Assembly (NCBI GenBank): GCA_002368955.1
Contig: DFDY01000020.1
Location: 976 to 24,990 of the forward strand
Reading direction: 5' to 3'
Length of the DNA: 24,015 nt
DNA from: Bacteroidales bacterium UBA3816
GTDB taxonomy: Bacteria > Bacteroidota > Bacteroidia > Bacteroidales > P3
The position numbers were made by a program, and so were the translations under genes. A model generated the notes under the pieces. The model worked only from the letters and a program-made list of their open reading frames with translations, made no database searches and was not told where the DNA came from. Below, piece by piece: positions 1 through 9,206 of this stretch (positions are counted from its first letter, which is position 1; each line of letters begins with the position of its first letter).

Positions 1-87
1 TTTTACCTTTTACTTTATCACAAAACTCTCAACTCCGTCCACCCTTTTAGTTTTTAGTTTTTACCTTTTACTTTATCACAAAATTCT
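1..87. repeat. Direct repeat in the leader of the first gene
   Basis: A 29-base T-rich unit at 1-29 recurs at 59-87 with one mismatch (C26 versus T84), a period of 58 bases. Each copy contains TACCTTTTACTTTATCAC. The copies are separated by a stretch ending in the T-rich motif TTTTTAG. The second copy ends seven bases before the ATG at 94. TACCTTTT is one base off the Bacteroidota -7 element TAnnTTTG, so each copy could carry a weak promoter, but this is inference. The repeat may continue leftwards beyond the window edge. Confidence 0.75.
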
Positions 88-93
88 TTAAAA

Positions 94-1587
94 ATGAAAA
101 AAATAACATTTTTATCACTATTCCTATCCCTGATGGCCCTTGCTGTGGCACAGCCTCAGATGCCCTCGCTGCGCACTGGCCAGATGGCCAAGGGGTTCGA
201 CCAGTACATGGCCCACGAGAGCATGATAGCCTCGGTGGCCGAAAACGAGATTGTCATTGTCACCGACGAAACGCGCAGCATCCTGGGCTCCTACGGTTCC
301 AAGGGGCTGCAGGTGCTGGCGACCGACAGCAACCTGAATGTGCTACGGCAAGTGTCTATTCCCGAAACCCGCTACTGCCAGTTGATGGCGGTGAACACGG
401 TTGAGGGCAAGGTGTACATCCTGTACATGAAAATGACGGCCGCGAAGGTTTTCCGTGCCGTGGTGGAGCCGCGGAGCATGACGTTGGAGAGCAACGCCGC
501 CCTGACGGAGGCTTTGCCCGGATTCGACTTGGAGCAGTACCACTGGCCCGTCGTGTCGGACAACGGCTTGTTCTATGCCTTGGTGGGCCATGTGGCCAAC
601 TCTGTTTCCAAAGAGGTCATGCCTCGGCAGCTTCTCCTGGACGAGAAATTTGAGCTGCTGTGGGATAAACGATTTGAGACCTACATGGTGACCGATGTGG
701 CCGTGGACAACGACGGTGTGGTCTATACCTTTGGAGGCCAATATAACAAGAAGACCGGCGAAACGCACATGGAGATGTCGTTGCTGGACGTGAACGACGA
801 GAGGCGCGTTACGGCACGCGCCAACGTGGGCGAGGTGTTCCGCCTGCGGCTGTTGAACATCGTGGCCGGCAGGGCGGTGCTGGCCGGCTTCATCCGCACC
901 CCCAAATCGCCTAAGGGCAGCGACTGCTTTGACAAGATGGTGGGCATGGCCCTCGACCTTGAAACCGAGGATCTGCGGACAGACGTGGTCTCCTTCACCA
1001 GCGACGAGCTGAACGTGTTTGGCAACATGAGCACTAAGAAGGAAAACAGCGTGGGCATGGTAGATAACCTGGTCATTGCCGGACGGGCAGCCACTTCATT
1101 TGGCGGCAGCCTGCTGCTTGAGCGCGAATGGAAGATTACCACCCATTCCACCAAGACACCCGACCAACACGACTATTACACAATGGGTGCTCTGGCCTTT
1201 GCCGTCGACACCAACGGCAAGATTGTTTGGCACAAGCCGTTCCGCTCGGTGTGCCACGAGATGACGGGGCAGTCCTGGGACCTTTCCTGCTATTTGGATG
1301 CCCCCATGCGTGGCATGGGCGACGATGTGTTTGTGTTTCTGAGCGAGTCGCCCAAAACGCCCCTAACATACGACATCAGCCAGCCCGCCAAGACCAGCAA
1401 ATTGCAGACCCAAAAGCACGCCACCTGCATCTACGGCATCAGCAAGGAGGGCGAGGTGGCAAAGAAGGTGTTTGAGTTGGAAGACAAGGCCACGCTGGTC
1501 GATGTGTGGAAATCTCTGTCGGAAAAGAAATTTGTCTCACTCTGTATTTACAAGAAAAAATCCGCTCTGGTATATGTCAATTTCTAA
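94..1587 (+). CDS. Secreted protein of unknown function (497 aa)
   Basis: I do not recognise the family. The N-terminus is a clear signal peptide: MKK, a hydrophobic stretch, then ALAVAQ, with cleavage likely near residue 19, so the product is exported to the periplasm or beyond. The rest alternates short hydrophobic strands with phrases such as VVYTFGG, AVDTNGKIVWHK and CIYGISKEGEVAKKVF, which are of the kind found in beta-propeller proteins; that fold is an inference. No T9SS sorting tail, lipobox or catalytic motif is visible. The ATG at 94 is the obvious start because the signal peptide begins there. The last codons overlap the next gene by 14 nt, so the two are probably translationally coupled and work in the same compartment. 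Confidence 0.85.
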   Translation: MKKITFLSLFLSLMALAVAQPQMPSLRTGQMAKGFDQYMAHESMIASVAENEIVIVTDETRSILGSYGSKGLQVLATDSNLNVLRQVSIPETRYCQLMAVNTVEGKVYILYMKMTAAKVFRAVVEPRSMTLESNAALTEALPGFDLEQYHWPVVSDNGLFYALVGHVANSVSKEVMPRQLLLDEKFELLWDKRFETYMVTDVAVDNDGVVYTFGGQYNKKTGETHMEMSLLDVNDERRVTARANVGEVFRLRLLNIVAGRAVLAGFIRTPKSPKGSDCFDKMVGMALDLETEDLRTDVVSFTSDELNVFGNMSTKKENSVGMVDNLVIAGRAATSFGGSLLLEREWKITTHSTKTPDQHDYYTMGALAFAVDTNGKIVWHKPFRSVCHEMTGQSWDLSCYLDAPMRGMGDDVFVFLSESPKTPLTYDISQPAKTSKLQTQKHATCIYGISKEGEVAKKVFELEDKATLVDVWKSLSEKKFVSLCIYKKKSALVYVNF

Positions 1588-4357
1588 GTGTTTTGCCTTT
1601 GTGCTGCTACTGGGCATGGCCACCGCTGGGTGGGCCCAGCGGACCTACAGCCTGGACCATTTTACGGGTTTGAAGTCGGAGGGGGAAATCCCGGCCGACC
1701 TGCGCAAAAGCCTTGCCGAGCTTTATAGCGAGGACAAACAGCGTGTGCGCGACTATAACGATGGCAAGCTGACCAACCGCGACAGGGTGCTGGAGGTTTC
1801 CTACAACATCAGCCGCCTGGTGAACAACGGGCGCATACTTTATGGCGATCCCATCACACGCATGTTGGAACGCATGGCCGACACGCTCTTGAAGGACCAT
1901 CCGCAGCTGAGGAGCGAGTTGAGATTCTACACGGTCAAGTCACCTGCCGTGAATGCCTTTGCCACAGGCCAGGGAATGATATTCGTCACCACCGGATTGG
2001 TGGCCCAGGCCGAGAACGAGTCGCAACTGGCCTATATCCTGAGCCACGAAATCATTCACTACTACCGCAAGCACAACATGGAGATGATTACCCGCCGTGT
2101 GAAGACGGCCGACGACGAGGCGACCCGCATGGCCAACTTTCTCATCTACCACAACCGCTCGCGCGAGATGGAGAACGAGGCCGACAGCCTCGGCCTGACC
2201 CTTTTTTATATCAACAGCCCCTACGACAAACGAGTCTCCGACGGGGTGTTCGATGTGTTGCAATATGCCCTGTTGCCCTTCGACGAGATTCCCTTCGACA
2301 CGCTCTACTTCGACTCGCCCTTCTTTAAGATTCCCAGCAATTACTATCTGGCGAAAGTGGCCGACATCACCTCGCGCGACGACTACGACGACTCGCACAG
2401 CACGCACCCCAACATTAAGAAACGCCGGGCCCGCACAGGCGAGATTCTCTCTCACCACCAAGGGGGGAGCCAATATGTGGTGACCACGCCCGAAGAGTTT
2501 GCCCACCTGCGCATGTTGGCTCGGTTCGAATGCATCCGCCAGAACATCATCTATGCCAACTACACCCGCGCCTTCTACGACAGCTATGTCTTGGAGCGGC
2601 AACTGCCCGGCAATGAGTTTCTGCTGAAGGCGAAAGCACAGGCCCTCTACGGCATTGCCATGACGAGGAGCTACCGCCATACCAGCGAGGTGGTGGGCGA
2701 CTGGAACGACTACGAGGGCGAGATTCAGCAGCTGTACTACCTCTTCCGCAAGCTGAATGAAGAAGAGGCCACCCTCGTTGCCATGCGCGAGATATGGAAA
2801 ACCCACCTGCTCATGCCCGACGACCCCCAACTGATTGCCATGGGACGCGACATGATGCTTACCCTGCGCGATAAGCACAACCTTTCGCGTAACTTTTTCT
2901 CCGCCACCTACGACACCGCCTACAATCCCGATGCCATGGAGAAAGAGCAGCCTTCCGCCAACCAGAAGTATGCCCGCATCCGCCAGAAAAAGCAGCAGGC
3001 CAACAGCATAAATCAAAATCGCTATGCTTTCACCGACTTTCTGCAACAGGACGACAAATTCCGCCAGTTTATGGACGAGAGTCTGGACACCCCGGAGACA
3101 GCAGACAGCACCAACCTCAATGCCAACTCCACCCTTCTTTATGCTCCCCAATACTTGGTGGTGGAAAACAAGAAAGACAATCCCGAGCTGAAATACCGCA
3201 AAAGCGACCGAATGGAGAAACTGCTGATCGAGGAGGTGCAACAGGCAGCAAAGGCAGCCAAAATGAAAGTGGTTGATTTCTCCGACCCTGCCATGCACCG
3301 GCACACGAGCGACACTTTTTACAACGACTTTGTCACCATCAACGAGTGGACCAACGAGTTTTGGCAAAACAAAGGACAGGTGCCGCTGAGAATCTCGTCG
3401 CAACCCCTCATGGACGAGCTCAACCAACGCTACGGCACCGACAAACTCACCCTCAACACGGTGGTCAACACAGAATACAACCCCGTATTATTTTCACCTA
3501 CTATCCTCCTACTGGGCATAGCCATCCCCCCGTTCCTACCGTTGGTCACCTACAATATAGCCGCCAACCGAGAGAGCACAGCCACCCGCAACCTGCTCAT
3601 TGACACCCGCCGCGGACATGTGCTCGCCGACCAAACCAACAGCCATGACTTTACCGACAGCCGCGACCTGGTCACAAACGACATCTTCACCACCTATCGA
3701 CGGGCACTCAGTCCCAACCGTGTCGCAGGATTCTTGGGCCGACGTTTTGTTATCAGTGCCAACCTCGGCTTGGGTATTCCGGTTTTGAATCACATCTTCG
3801 ACCGTCCGGGAGCCATCGTCGACCTCCGCCCGGGGATAAATCTCGAATGGGCCACCTCACAGCAGCACTCCCTGTCGCTCTACGTCGACTATAACAAGAC
3901 CGAATTCTATATTGACAAAGGTTACACCTCCTCCAGTTACAATTTCAGCCCACTCTACAACACCAACATCATCAGTGCCGACCTCACCCATCGGTGGTAT
4001 AAGGGAATCTCCACAGCTCCGCTGGGACCCTACTTTGGTTTAGGAGCTGTGGCCAGCAGAATCGACCTTCAACCAAAAGCAGAGAGGGCCTATTACAACC
4101 AGCTGGACAGCACCTACTACCGTTTCGGCATCACCCTTGAGACCGGCCGCAACTACATCATACGCAACAAAGTGCTGCTCAATCTAGGCGTCAGGTACCA
4201 CTTGACAATTGCCAACCCCTTTAAATCTGACTTTAGCCTAGATCCCAGATCCACCTATGAAGAGCAACAGAAAATACCTGTCCGGCAAATGAATGCGGAC
4301 CTCTGGATGACCAATCTGGTGCTGCTGCAGGTGGGCGTTGGATTCCTGCCTTTCTAA
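1574..4357 (+). CDS. M48-family zinc metalloprotease with C-terminal beta-barrel
   Basis: An exported 927-residue protein. I chose the ATG at 1574 because it begins a signal peptide (MSISKCFAFVLLLGMATAG, cleavage near WAQ at 20-22); an upstream in-frame start at 1472 would add 34 residues encoded inside the previous gene. The M48 catalytic core is plain: HEIIH at 158-162 (zinc ligands H158 and H162, catalytic E159) and ENEAD at 200-204, giving the third ligand by the family ExxxD rule. Residues about 305-440 are helical and TPR-like, recalling periplasmic BepA. A hydrophobic segment lies near 638-663. From about 722 to the end alternating strands finish in VGVGFLPF, the terminal aromatic typical of outer-membrane barrels. 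The barrel is inferred from pattern only. The likely role is turnover or assembly of envelope proteins. uvrA starts 28 nt later. Confidence 0.88.
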   Translation: MSISKCFAFVLLLGMATAGWAQRTYSLDHFTGLKSEGEIPADLRKSLAELYSEDKQRVRDYNDGKLTNRDRVLEVSYNISRLVNNGRILYGDPITRMLERMADTLLKDHPQLRSELRFYTVKSPAVNAFATGQGMIFVTTGLVAQAENESQLAYILSHEIIHYYRKHNMEMITRRVKTADDEATRMANFLIYHNRSREMENEADSLGLTLFYINSPYDKRVSDGVFDVLQYALLPFDEIPFDTLYFDSPFFKIPSNYYLAKVADITSRDDYDDSHSTHPNIKKRRARTGEILSHHQGGSQYVVTTPEEFAHLRMLARFECIRQNIIYANYTRAFYDSYVLERQLPGNEFLLKAKAQALYGIAMTRSYRHTSEVVGDWNDYEGEIQQLYYLFRKLNEEEATLVAMREIWKTHLLMPDDPQLIAMGRDMMLTLRDKHNLSRNFFSATYDTAYNPDAMEKEQPSANQKYARIRQKKQQANSINQNRYAFTDFLQQDDKFRQFMDESLDTPETADSTNLNANSTLLYAPQYLVVENKKDNPELKYRKSDRMEKLLIEEVQQAAKAAKMKVVDFSDPAMHRHTSDTFYNDFVTINEWTNEFWQNKGQVPLRISSQPLMDELNQRYGTDKLTLNTVVNTEYNPVLFSPTILLLGIAIPPFLPLVTYNIAANRESTATRNLLIDTRRGHVLADQTNSHDFTDSRDLVTNDIFTTYRRALSPNRVAGFLGRRFVISANLGLGIPVLNHIFDRPGAIVDLRPGINLEWATSQQHSLSLYVDYNKTEFYIDKGYTSSSYNFSPLYNTNIISADLTHRWYKGISTAPLGPYFGLGAVASRIDLQPKAERAYYNQLDSTYYRFGITLETGRNYIIRNKVLLNLGVRYHLTIANPFKSDFSLDPRSTYEEQQKIPVRQMNADLWMTNLVLLQVGVGFLPF

Positions 4358-4385
4358 ATAGATACCTCACAACTCCGAACCTAAT

Positions 4386-7202
4386 ATGATTAAAATACAC
4401 GGTGCACGCGTAAATAACCTCAAGAACATCTCCGTCAACATTCCACAAGGCAAACTGGTGGTCATCACCGGCCTCAGTGGGTCGGGCAAGTCAAGCCTTG
4501 CCTTCGACACCCTCTATGCCGAAGGTCAGCGGCGCTATGTGGAGAGCCTCTCCTCCTATGCCCGCCAGTTTCTGGGCCGCATGGCCAAACCCGAAGTGGA
4601 CCTCATCGAGAATATTGCTCCGGCAGTTGCCATCGAACAGAAAGTCAACACCAGCAATCCTCGTTCCACCGTCGGCACCTCCACTGAGATATATGAATAC
4701 CTCAAGCTCATGTTTGCACGCATCGGTCGCACCTTCTCCCCCATCTCGGGCGTGGAGGTCAAACGCCACTCCGTGAGCGACGTGGTGGACCATATCTACA
4801 GTTTCCCCGCCGAGACGCGCATCATCGTGTACGCCCCCCTCACCTACAATGCCGACCGCCCGCTGCGTCCACAACTGGAGATGCTGCAGCAGGAGGGTTT
4901 TATGCGCATCGCTGTGGGTGGCACTATCATACGCATCGAGGACTTTCTGCACTCCGCTGCCGAGGATGCCGACACCATGCTGCTGGTGGACCGCATACAG
5001 GTGCATCCCCACGACGACGACCAGCTGGCCCGTATCTCAGAGTCGGTGCAGACCGCCTTTTTCGAAGGACGTGGCAGTTGTGTAGTGGCCGCCGAGGATC
5101 CTGACCATAATTCCCTAGGGACCGCTTCCTTCAGCAACAAATTTGAAGCCGACGGCATCACCTTTGAGAAGCCCAATCCCAATTTCTTCAGTTTCAACAA
5201 TCCCTACGGCGCCTGCCCCACCTGCCAGGGCTATGGGAGCATCATAGGCATTGACGAAGACATTGTAGTGCCCAACAAATCGCTCTCTGTCTACGAAGAT
5301 GCCATTGTCTGTTGGCGGGGCGAGAAGATGGCTGAGTGGAAAAGCCATTTCATTCGGCTCTCTCCGCGGCTGGACTTTCCTATCCACACCCCCTATTGCG
5401 ACCTCACCGAACACCAGCTCGACATTCTATGGCACGGCAGCGGCACGTGGGAAGGCATCGACGGCTTTTTCAAGTGGGTCGAAAGCCAAGCCTACAAGAT
5501 TCAGTACCGTGTCATGATCTCGCGTTTCCGTGGCAAAACCATCTGTCCCGACTGCCACGGCACACGTCTACGCAAAGATGCCACCTACGTCAAAGTGTGC
5601 GGCCGATCCATCACCCAGCTGTTGGCCATGCCGGTCGACGATTTTGCCCAATGGCTCAAAGACATTGTGGCCCTCCCGGCAGGCGGGGAGGGAACCCTCA
5701 CCGAACATGAGCGCGAGGTGGTGAAGCGCCTACTGATAGAACTCAACAACCGGGTGAAATACCTTATCGATGTCGGTCTTGGTTACCTCTCGCTCAGCCG
5801 CCTCTCCAATAGTCTGAGCGGCGGCGAGTCACAGCGCATCAACCTGGCCACCTCGTTGGGCAGTTCCTTGGTGGGCAGCATGTACATACTTGACGAACCA
5901 TCCATCGGGCTCCACTCCCGCGACACCGACCGCCTAATCCATGTACTCAAAGAGTTGCGAGACCTAGGCAACACAGTCATAGTGGTGGAGCACGACGAGG
6001 ACATCATGCGTGCTGCCGACTACCTCATCGACATTGGTCCTGGAGCCGGCCGCCTGGGGGGCGAAGTGGTCTTTGCCGGCACCCCCGACGACCTGGTGCG
6101 CAAAGCCCCCAAGAACTCGCTCACCGCACAATATCTGCTGGGCGAAAAGAGCATCCCCGTCCCCACTTCCCGCCGTCCTTGGCGTGACCAAATCACAGTC
6201 CACGATGCCTTCTGCAACAACCTCAAGCACATCGACGTCACCTTCCCCCTCGGAGTACTCACCGTGGTCACTGGTGTCAGCGGCTCGGGCAAGACCTCGC
6301 TGGTCAAACAGGTGCTCTATGACGTGCTGCAGAAGCGTTTCGACGGTGCCACCGACTATGTGGGCAAATGCGCCAGCATCTCAGGCGACATGGCCCGTAT
6401 CAGCGGCATAGAACTCGTCGACCAGAACCCCATCGGCCGTTCCACACGCAGCAATCCCGCCACCTATATGAAAGCCTATGACGAAATACGCCAGCTCTAT
6501 GCCCAACAGCCTTTGGCCAAAACCCGTGGCTACAAGCCCGGCTGGTTCTCCTTCAACACCGAAGGAGGCCGCTGCGAGGTGTGCGAAGGCGAAGGCTATG
6601 TCACCGTGGGCATGCAGTTCATGGCAGATGTCCATCTGGTCTGCGAAGAGTGCCACGGCACCCGTTTCAAAGAGGAGACCCTGGAGGTACTCTACCAAGG
6701 GAAAAATATCTCCGAAGTGTTGGAGATGACCGTCAACCAAGCCATTGAATTCTTCCAAGGCCAAAAGTCCATCCTTGCCCGACTGCAGCCACTACAGGAT
6801 GTCGGTCTTGGCTACCTCAAACTGGGGCAGTCCTCCAGTTCACTCAGTGGTGGCGAAGCCCAGCGCATCAAGCTTGCTTCCTACCTCATCAAAGGTGAGG
6901 CCGAGCAGCCCAAGCTCTTCATCTTTGACGAGCCCTCCACCGGTCTTCACTTCCATGACATACAGAAACTCATTGCGGCCTTCAACAGTCTCATTGAGAA
7001 AGGGCACTCCATTATCGTCATCGAGCATCACCACGACATCATCAAAGTGGCCGACTGGCTTATCGACATGGGGCCAGAAGGAGGGCGCGACGGTGGCAGC
7101 GTGGTCTTTGCCGGCACCCCCGAGCAGCTCATTGCCCGTCCTGCCAACCAAAAACCCACCTCCTACACCGCCCAATTCCTCCGTAAAGCCCTGAATAAAT
7201 AG
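4386..7202 (+). CDS. uvrA: Excinuclease ABC subunit A (UvrA)
   Basis: The DNA-damage-sensing ATPase of nucleotide-excision repair, which loads UvrB at lesions in the cytoplasm. At 938 residues it has normal length and both ABC modules: Walker A at 29-37 (GLSGSGKSS, K35) and 630-638 (GVSGSGKTS, K636), with signatures LSGGESQRINLA and LSGGEAQRIKLA, each followed by a DEPS Walker B. The C-terminal zinc finger is intact (C730, C733, C753, C756). The first finger is only half present: C277 and C280 remain, but the CxxC expected around 253-256 is replaced by FEAD. This may be normal for the phylum. It sits 28 nt after the M48 gene with no terminator between, so it is probably cotranscribed with it. 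Confidence 0.97.
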   Translation: MIKIHGARVNNLKNISVNIPQGKLVVITGLSGSGKSSLAFDTLYAEGQRRYVESLSSYARQFLGRMAKPEVDLIENIAPAVAIEQKVNTSNPRSTVGTSTEIYEYLKLMFARIGRTFSPISGVEVKRHSVSDVVDHIYSFPAETRIIVYAPLTYNADRPLRPQLEMLQQEGFMRIAVGGTIIRIEDFLHSAAEDADTMLLVDRIQVHPHDDDQLARISESVQTAFFEGRGSCVVAAEDPDHNSLGTASFSNKFEADGITFEKPNPNFFSFNNPYGACPTCQGYGSIIGIDEDIVVPNKSLSVYEDAIVCWRGEKMAEWKSHFIRLSPRLDFPIHTPYCDLTEHQLDILWHGSGTWEGIDGFFKWVESQAYKIQYRVMISRFRGKTICPDCHGTRLRKDATYVKVCGRSITQLLAMPVDDFAQWLKDIVALPAGGEGTLTEHEREVVKRLLIELNNRVKYLIDVGLGYLSLSRLSNSLSGGESQRINLATSLGSSLVGSMYILDEPSIGLHSRDTDRLIHVLKELRDLGNTVIVVEHDEDIMRAADYLIDIGPGAGRLGGEVVFAGTPDDLVRKAPKNSLTAQYLLGEKSIPVPTSRRPWRDQITVHDAFCNNLKHIDVTFPLGVLTVVTGVSGSGKTSLVKQVLYDVLQKRFDGATDYVGKCASISGDMARISGIELVDQNPIGRSTRSNPATYMKAYDEIRQLYAQQPLAKTRGYKPGWFSFNTEGGRCEVCEGEGYVTVGMQFMADVHLVCEECHGTRFKEETLEVLYQGKNISEVLEMTVNQAIEFFQGQKSILARLQPLQDVGLGYLKLGQSSSSLSGGEAQRIKLASYLIKGEAEQPKLFIFDEPSTGLHFHDIQKLIAAFNSLIEKGHSIIVIEHHHDIIKVADWLIDMGPEGGRDGGSVVFAGTPEQLIARPANQKPTSYTAQFLRKALNK

Positions 7203-7254
7203 CCATCCCACCTATCCTAAGAATCTATCACACCTTTTAACAAACACAACAAAA

Positions 7255-7857
7255 ATGATTTCCAACCTCAAAAAACTCCGCCGCACAGCCAATTTTGGCC
7301 TCTACGGTTCCATCGCCGTGGTCATTCTCACCGTGATTTTCCACTTCGCCCCCTATCACATCACCTACCAGCAGCCCCAAGTGGCCCGCTGGATGCTCAT
7401 TGCGGGCACCATTCTGGCAGTTCTTGCCATCGTTATGGTGCTTTTGACCATCCGCAAGACCACCCCACGCCTACGCCAACTCGATAACTTCAACGAGAAA
7501 ATGACCGGCTACACCGCCTATATCTGCAACCTTTACTCCACCACTTTTGCCATCGTACTCATCGAGTGCATCCTCATCGTCCTCATGTCCGACACTTCCC
7601 TCCTCATGGTCACCATCCTGCTGGTCCTGATGCTCTTCCTCTCCTACCCCAACATGTATAAAATGCGCACCGACCTTGGCCTGACCGATGCCGAGATGAC
7701 CGCCCTCTTTGGCGATGCCTACATTGCAGACATCCAGGTGACCGATGCCGCGCCAGACATTACCTCTGCCGATGCTCGGTTAGAAATCGAAGCCGAACAA
7801 TCACAAACCACCCCCACACAAGAGGAGGCCGACAGCACCCCAAGCAACAACCAATAG
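7255..7857 (+). CDS. Small polytopic membrane protein of unknown function
   Basis: A 200-residue protein with four predicted transmembrane helices at about 13-32, 45-66, 94-111 and 115-131, and a hydrophilic, acidic, Thr/Gln/Glu-rich tail from about 160 to the end. The basic N-terminus (KKLRR) and basic loop after helix 2 (RKTTPRLR) suggest that both ends face the cytoplasm. I see no catalytic or transport motif and do not recognise a named family. It starts 52 nt after uvrA and ends 9 nt before mnmE, so it is probably part of the same transcript, which does not by itself imply a shared function. Confidence 0.85.
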   Translation: MISNLKKLRRTANFGLYGSIAVVILTVIFHFAPYHITYQQPQVARWMLIAGTILAVLAIVMVLLTIRKTTPRLRQLDNFNEKMTGYTAYICNLYSTTFAIVLIECILIVLMSDTSLLMVTILLVLMLFLSYPNMYKMRTDLGLTDAEMTALFGDAYIADIQVTDAAPDITSADARLEIEAEQSQTTPTQEEADSTPSNNQ

Positions 7858-7866
7858 ACCACCACC

Positions 7867-9204
7867 ATGTCCACCACCATTGCCGCCATCTCCACCCCTC
7901 CGGGCATCGGAGGCCTAGCCGTCATCCGGCTCTCCGGTCCTGCGGCTTTCGACATCGCCTCGCACCACGTGCACCTTCCCGAAGGAGAAAAAAAAACAGC
8001 CTTTGCCCTTTTCAAAAGGGACGGACAAACCGTTGACGAAGTAGTCGTCACCCTCTTTCGCAGCCCCCACTCCTACACAGGCGAAGACACCGTTGAGTTC
8101 TCCTGCCACGGCTCCACCTACATCCAGCAGACCCTCCTACAGGCACTCATCGACAGCGGTGCCGCGCTGGCCGAACCGGGCGAGTTCACCCGTCGCGCTT
8201 TTCTAGGCGGCAAACTCAACCTCTCCCAGGCCGAAGCCGTGGCCGACCTCATCGACTCCACCAACGCCGCCTCGCACCAACTGGCCCTCAGCCAGCTCCG
8301 CGGCGGCTATGCTCAGCTCCTTGCCCAGTTGCGCAGCCAACTGGTGGACCTTACCTCATTGCTCGAACTGGAGCTCGATTTCAGCGAAGAGGACGTCGAA
8401 TTTGCCGACCGCAGCCGGCTCCGCAGCCTTGTGGCCCAGTTGCAGCAGGAAGTCACCCGACTGACCGACTCCTTCCAGCTGGGCAACGCCGTCAAGAACG
8501 GCATCCCCGTGGCCATCGTGGGCCGCCCCAACGCGGGCAAGTCCTCTCTCCTCAACGCCCTTCTCTCCGACCAGCGGGCCATCGTAAGCCCCATCCCCGG
8601 CACCACACGCGACACCATCGAAGAGAACCTCAACATCGACGGACTCACCTTCCGATTCATCGACACCGCAGGCCTCCGCCACAGTGACGACCCCATCGAA
8701 TCCATTGGTTTCGACCGCGCCATACAATCCATCCGGCAAGCCACTGTCGTCCTCATCGTGCGTGATGCCACCGTTACGTTCAACGAATACAGCATAGACG
8801 ACATCGCTTATCTTCTGAAGGACATACCCCAAAAAGAAAAAATCATCTTCATCATCCATAACAAAGCCGACCTCGTCCAGCCGCCCTATCCGCCAGGAAT
8901 AGCCCTCTCCGCCCTTACCGGCATGGGCGTTGACCAACTCAAGCAATCCATCGTCCAAGCCGTCCGCCAACGCATGCCCAGCTCCGACGGTGCCATGCTC
9001 ACCAACCTCCGCCACTACCAAGCCCTGCAGCATGTGTCCACCTCTCTTGACGAAGTGGCTCAAGGACTGGACAGCGGCCTCCCCGCCGACCTTGTCGCCA
9101 TCGACCTCCGCAACGCCCTCTACCATCTAGGCACCATCACTGGCGAAGTCACCTCCGACGAAATCCTCGGCACCATCTTCCACCGCTTCTGCATCGGCAA
9201 ATAG
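7867..9204 (+). CDS. mnmE: tRNA modification GTPase MnmE
   Basis: With its partner MnmG this potassium-stimulated GTPase installs the 5-carboxymethylaminomethyl group on wobble uridine 34 of certain tRNAs. The 445 residues show the full family pattern: the N-terminal folate-binding domain beginning TTIAAISTPPGIGGLAVIR, then an inserted G domain with G1 GRPNAGKSS at 219-227 (K225), the TTRDT switch, G3 DTAGLR from 266, and NKAD as G4. It ends in FCIGK, the conserved C-terminus whose cysteine is needed for modification. MnmG is not in the window. The start follows the membrane-protein gene by 9 nt, and the stop lies 2 nt before the next ATG. Confidence 0.97.
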   Translation: MSTTIAAISTPPGIGGLAVIRLSGPAAFDIASHHVHLPEGEKKTAFALFKRDGQTVDEVVVTLFRSPHSYTGEDTVEFSCHGSTYIQQTLLQALIDSGAALAEPGEFTRRAFLGGKLNLSQAEAVADLIDSTNAASHQLALSQLRGGYAQLLAQLRSQLVDLTSLLELELDFSEEDVEFADRSRLRSLVAQLQQEVTRLTDSFQLGNAVKNGIPVAIVGRPNAGKSSLLNALLSDQRAIVSPIPGTTRDTIEENLNIDGLTFRFIDTAGLRHSDDPIESIGFDRAIQSIRQATVVLIVRDATVTFNEYSIDDIAYLLKDIPQKEKIIFIIHNKADLVQPPYPPGIALSALTGMGVDQLKQSIVQAVRQRMPSSDGAMLTNLRHYQALQHVSTSLDEVAQGLDSGLPADLVAIDLRNALYHLGTITGEVTSDEILGTIFHRFCIGK

Positions 9205-9206
9205 GG

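Noticed and set aside
1472..1573. Earlier start for the M48 gene, adding 34 residues
   Set aside because: The added part is encoded within the preceding gene in another frame and would bury the signal peptide.
1940..3427. Long open frame (495 codons) on the minus strand opposite the M48 gene
   Set aside because: It lies wholly inside a well-supported gene and has no domain pattern; its length is a by-product of GC-rich codon use on the plus strand.
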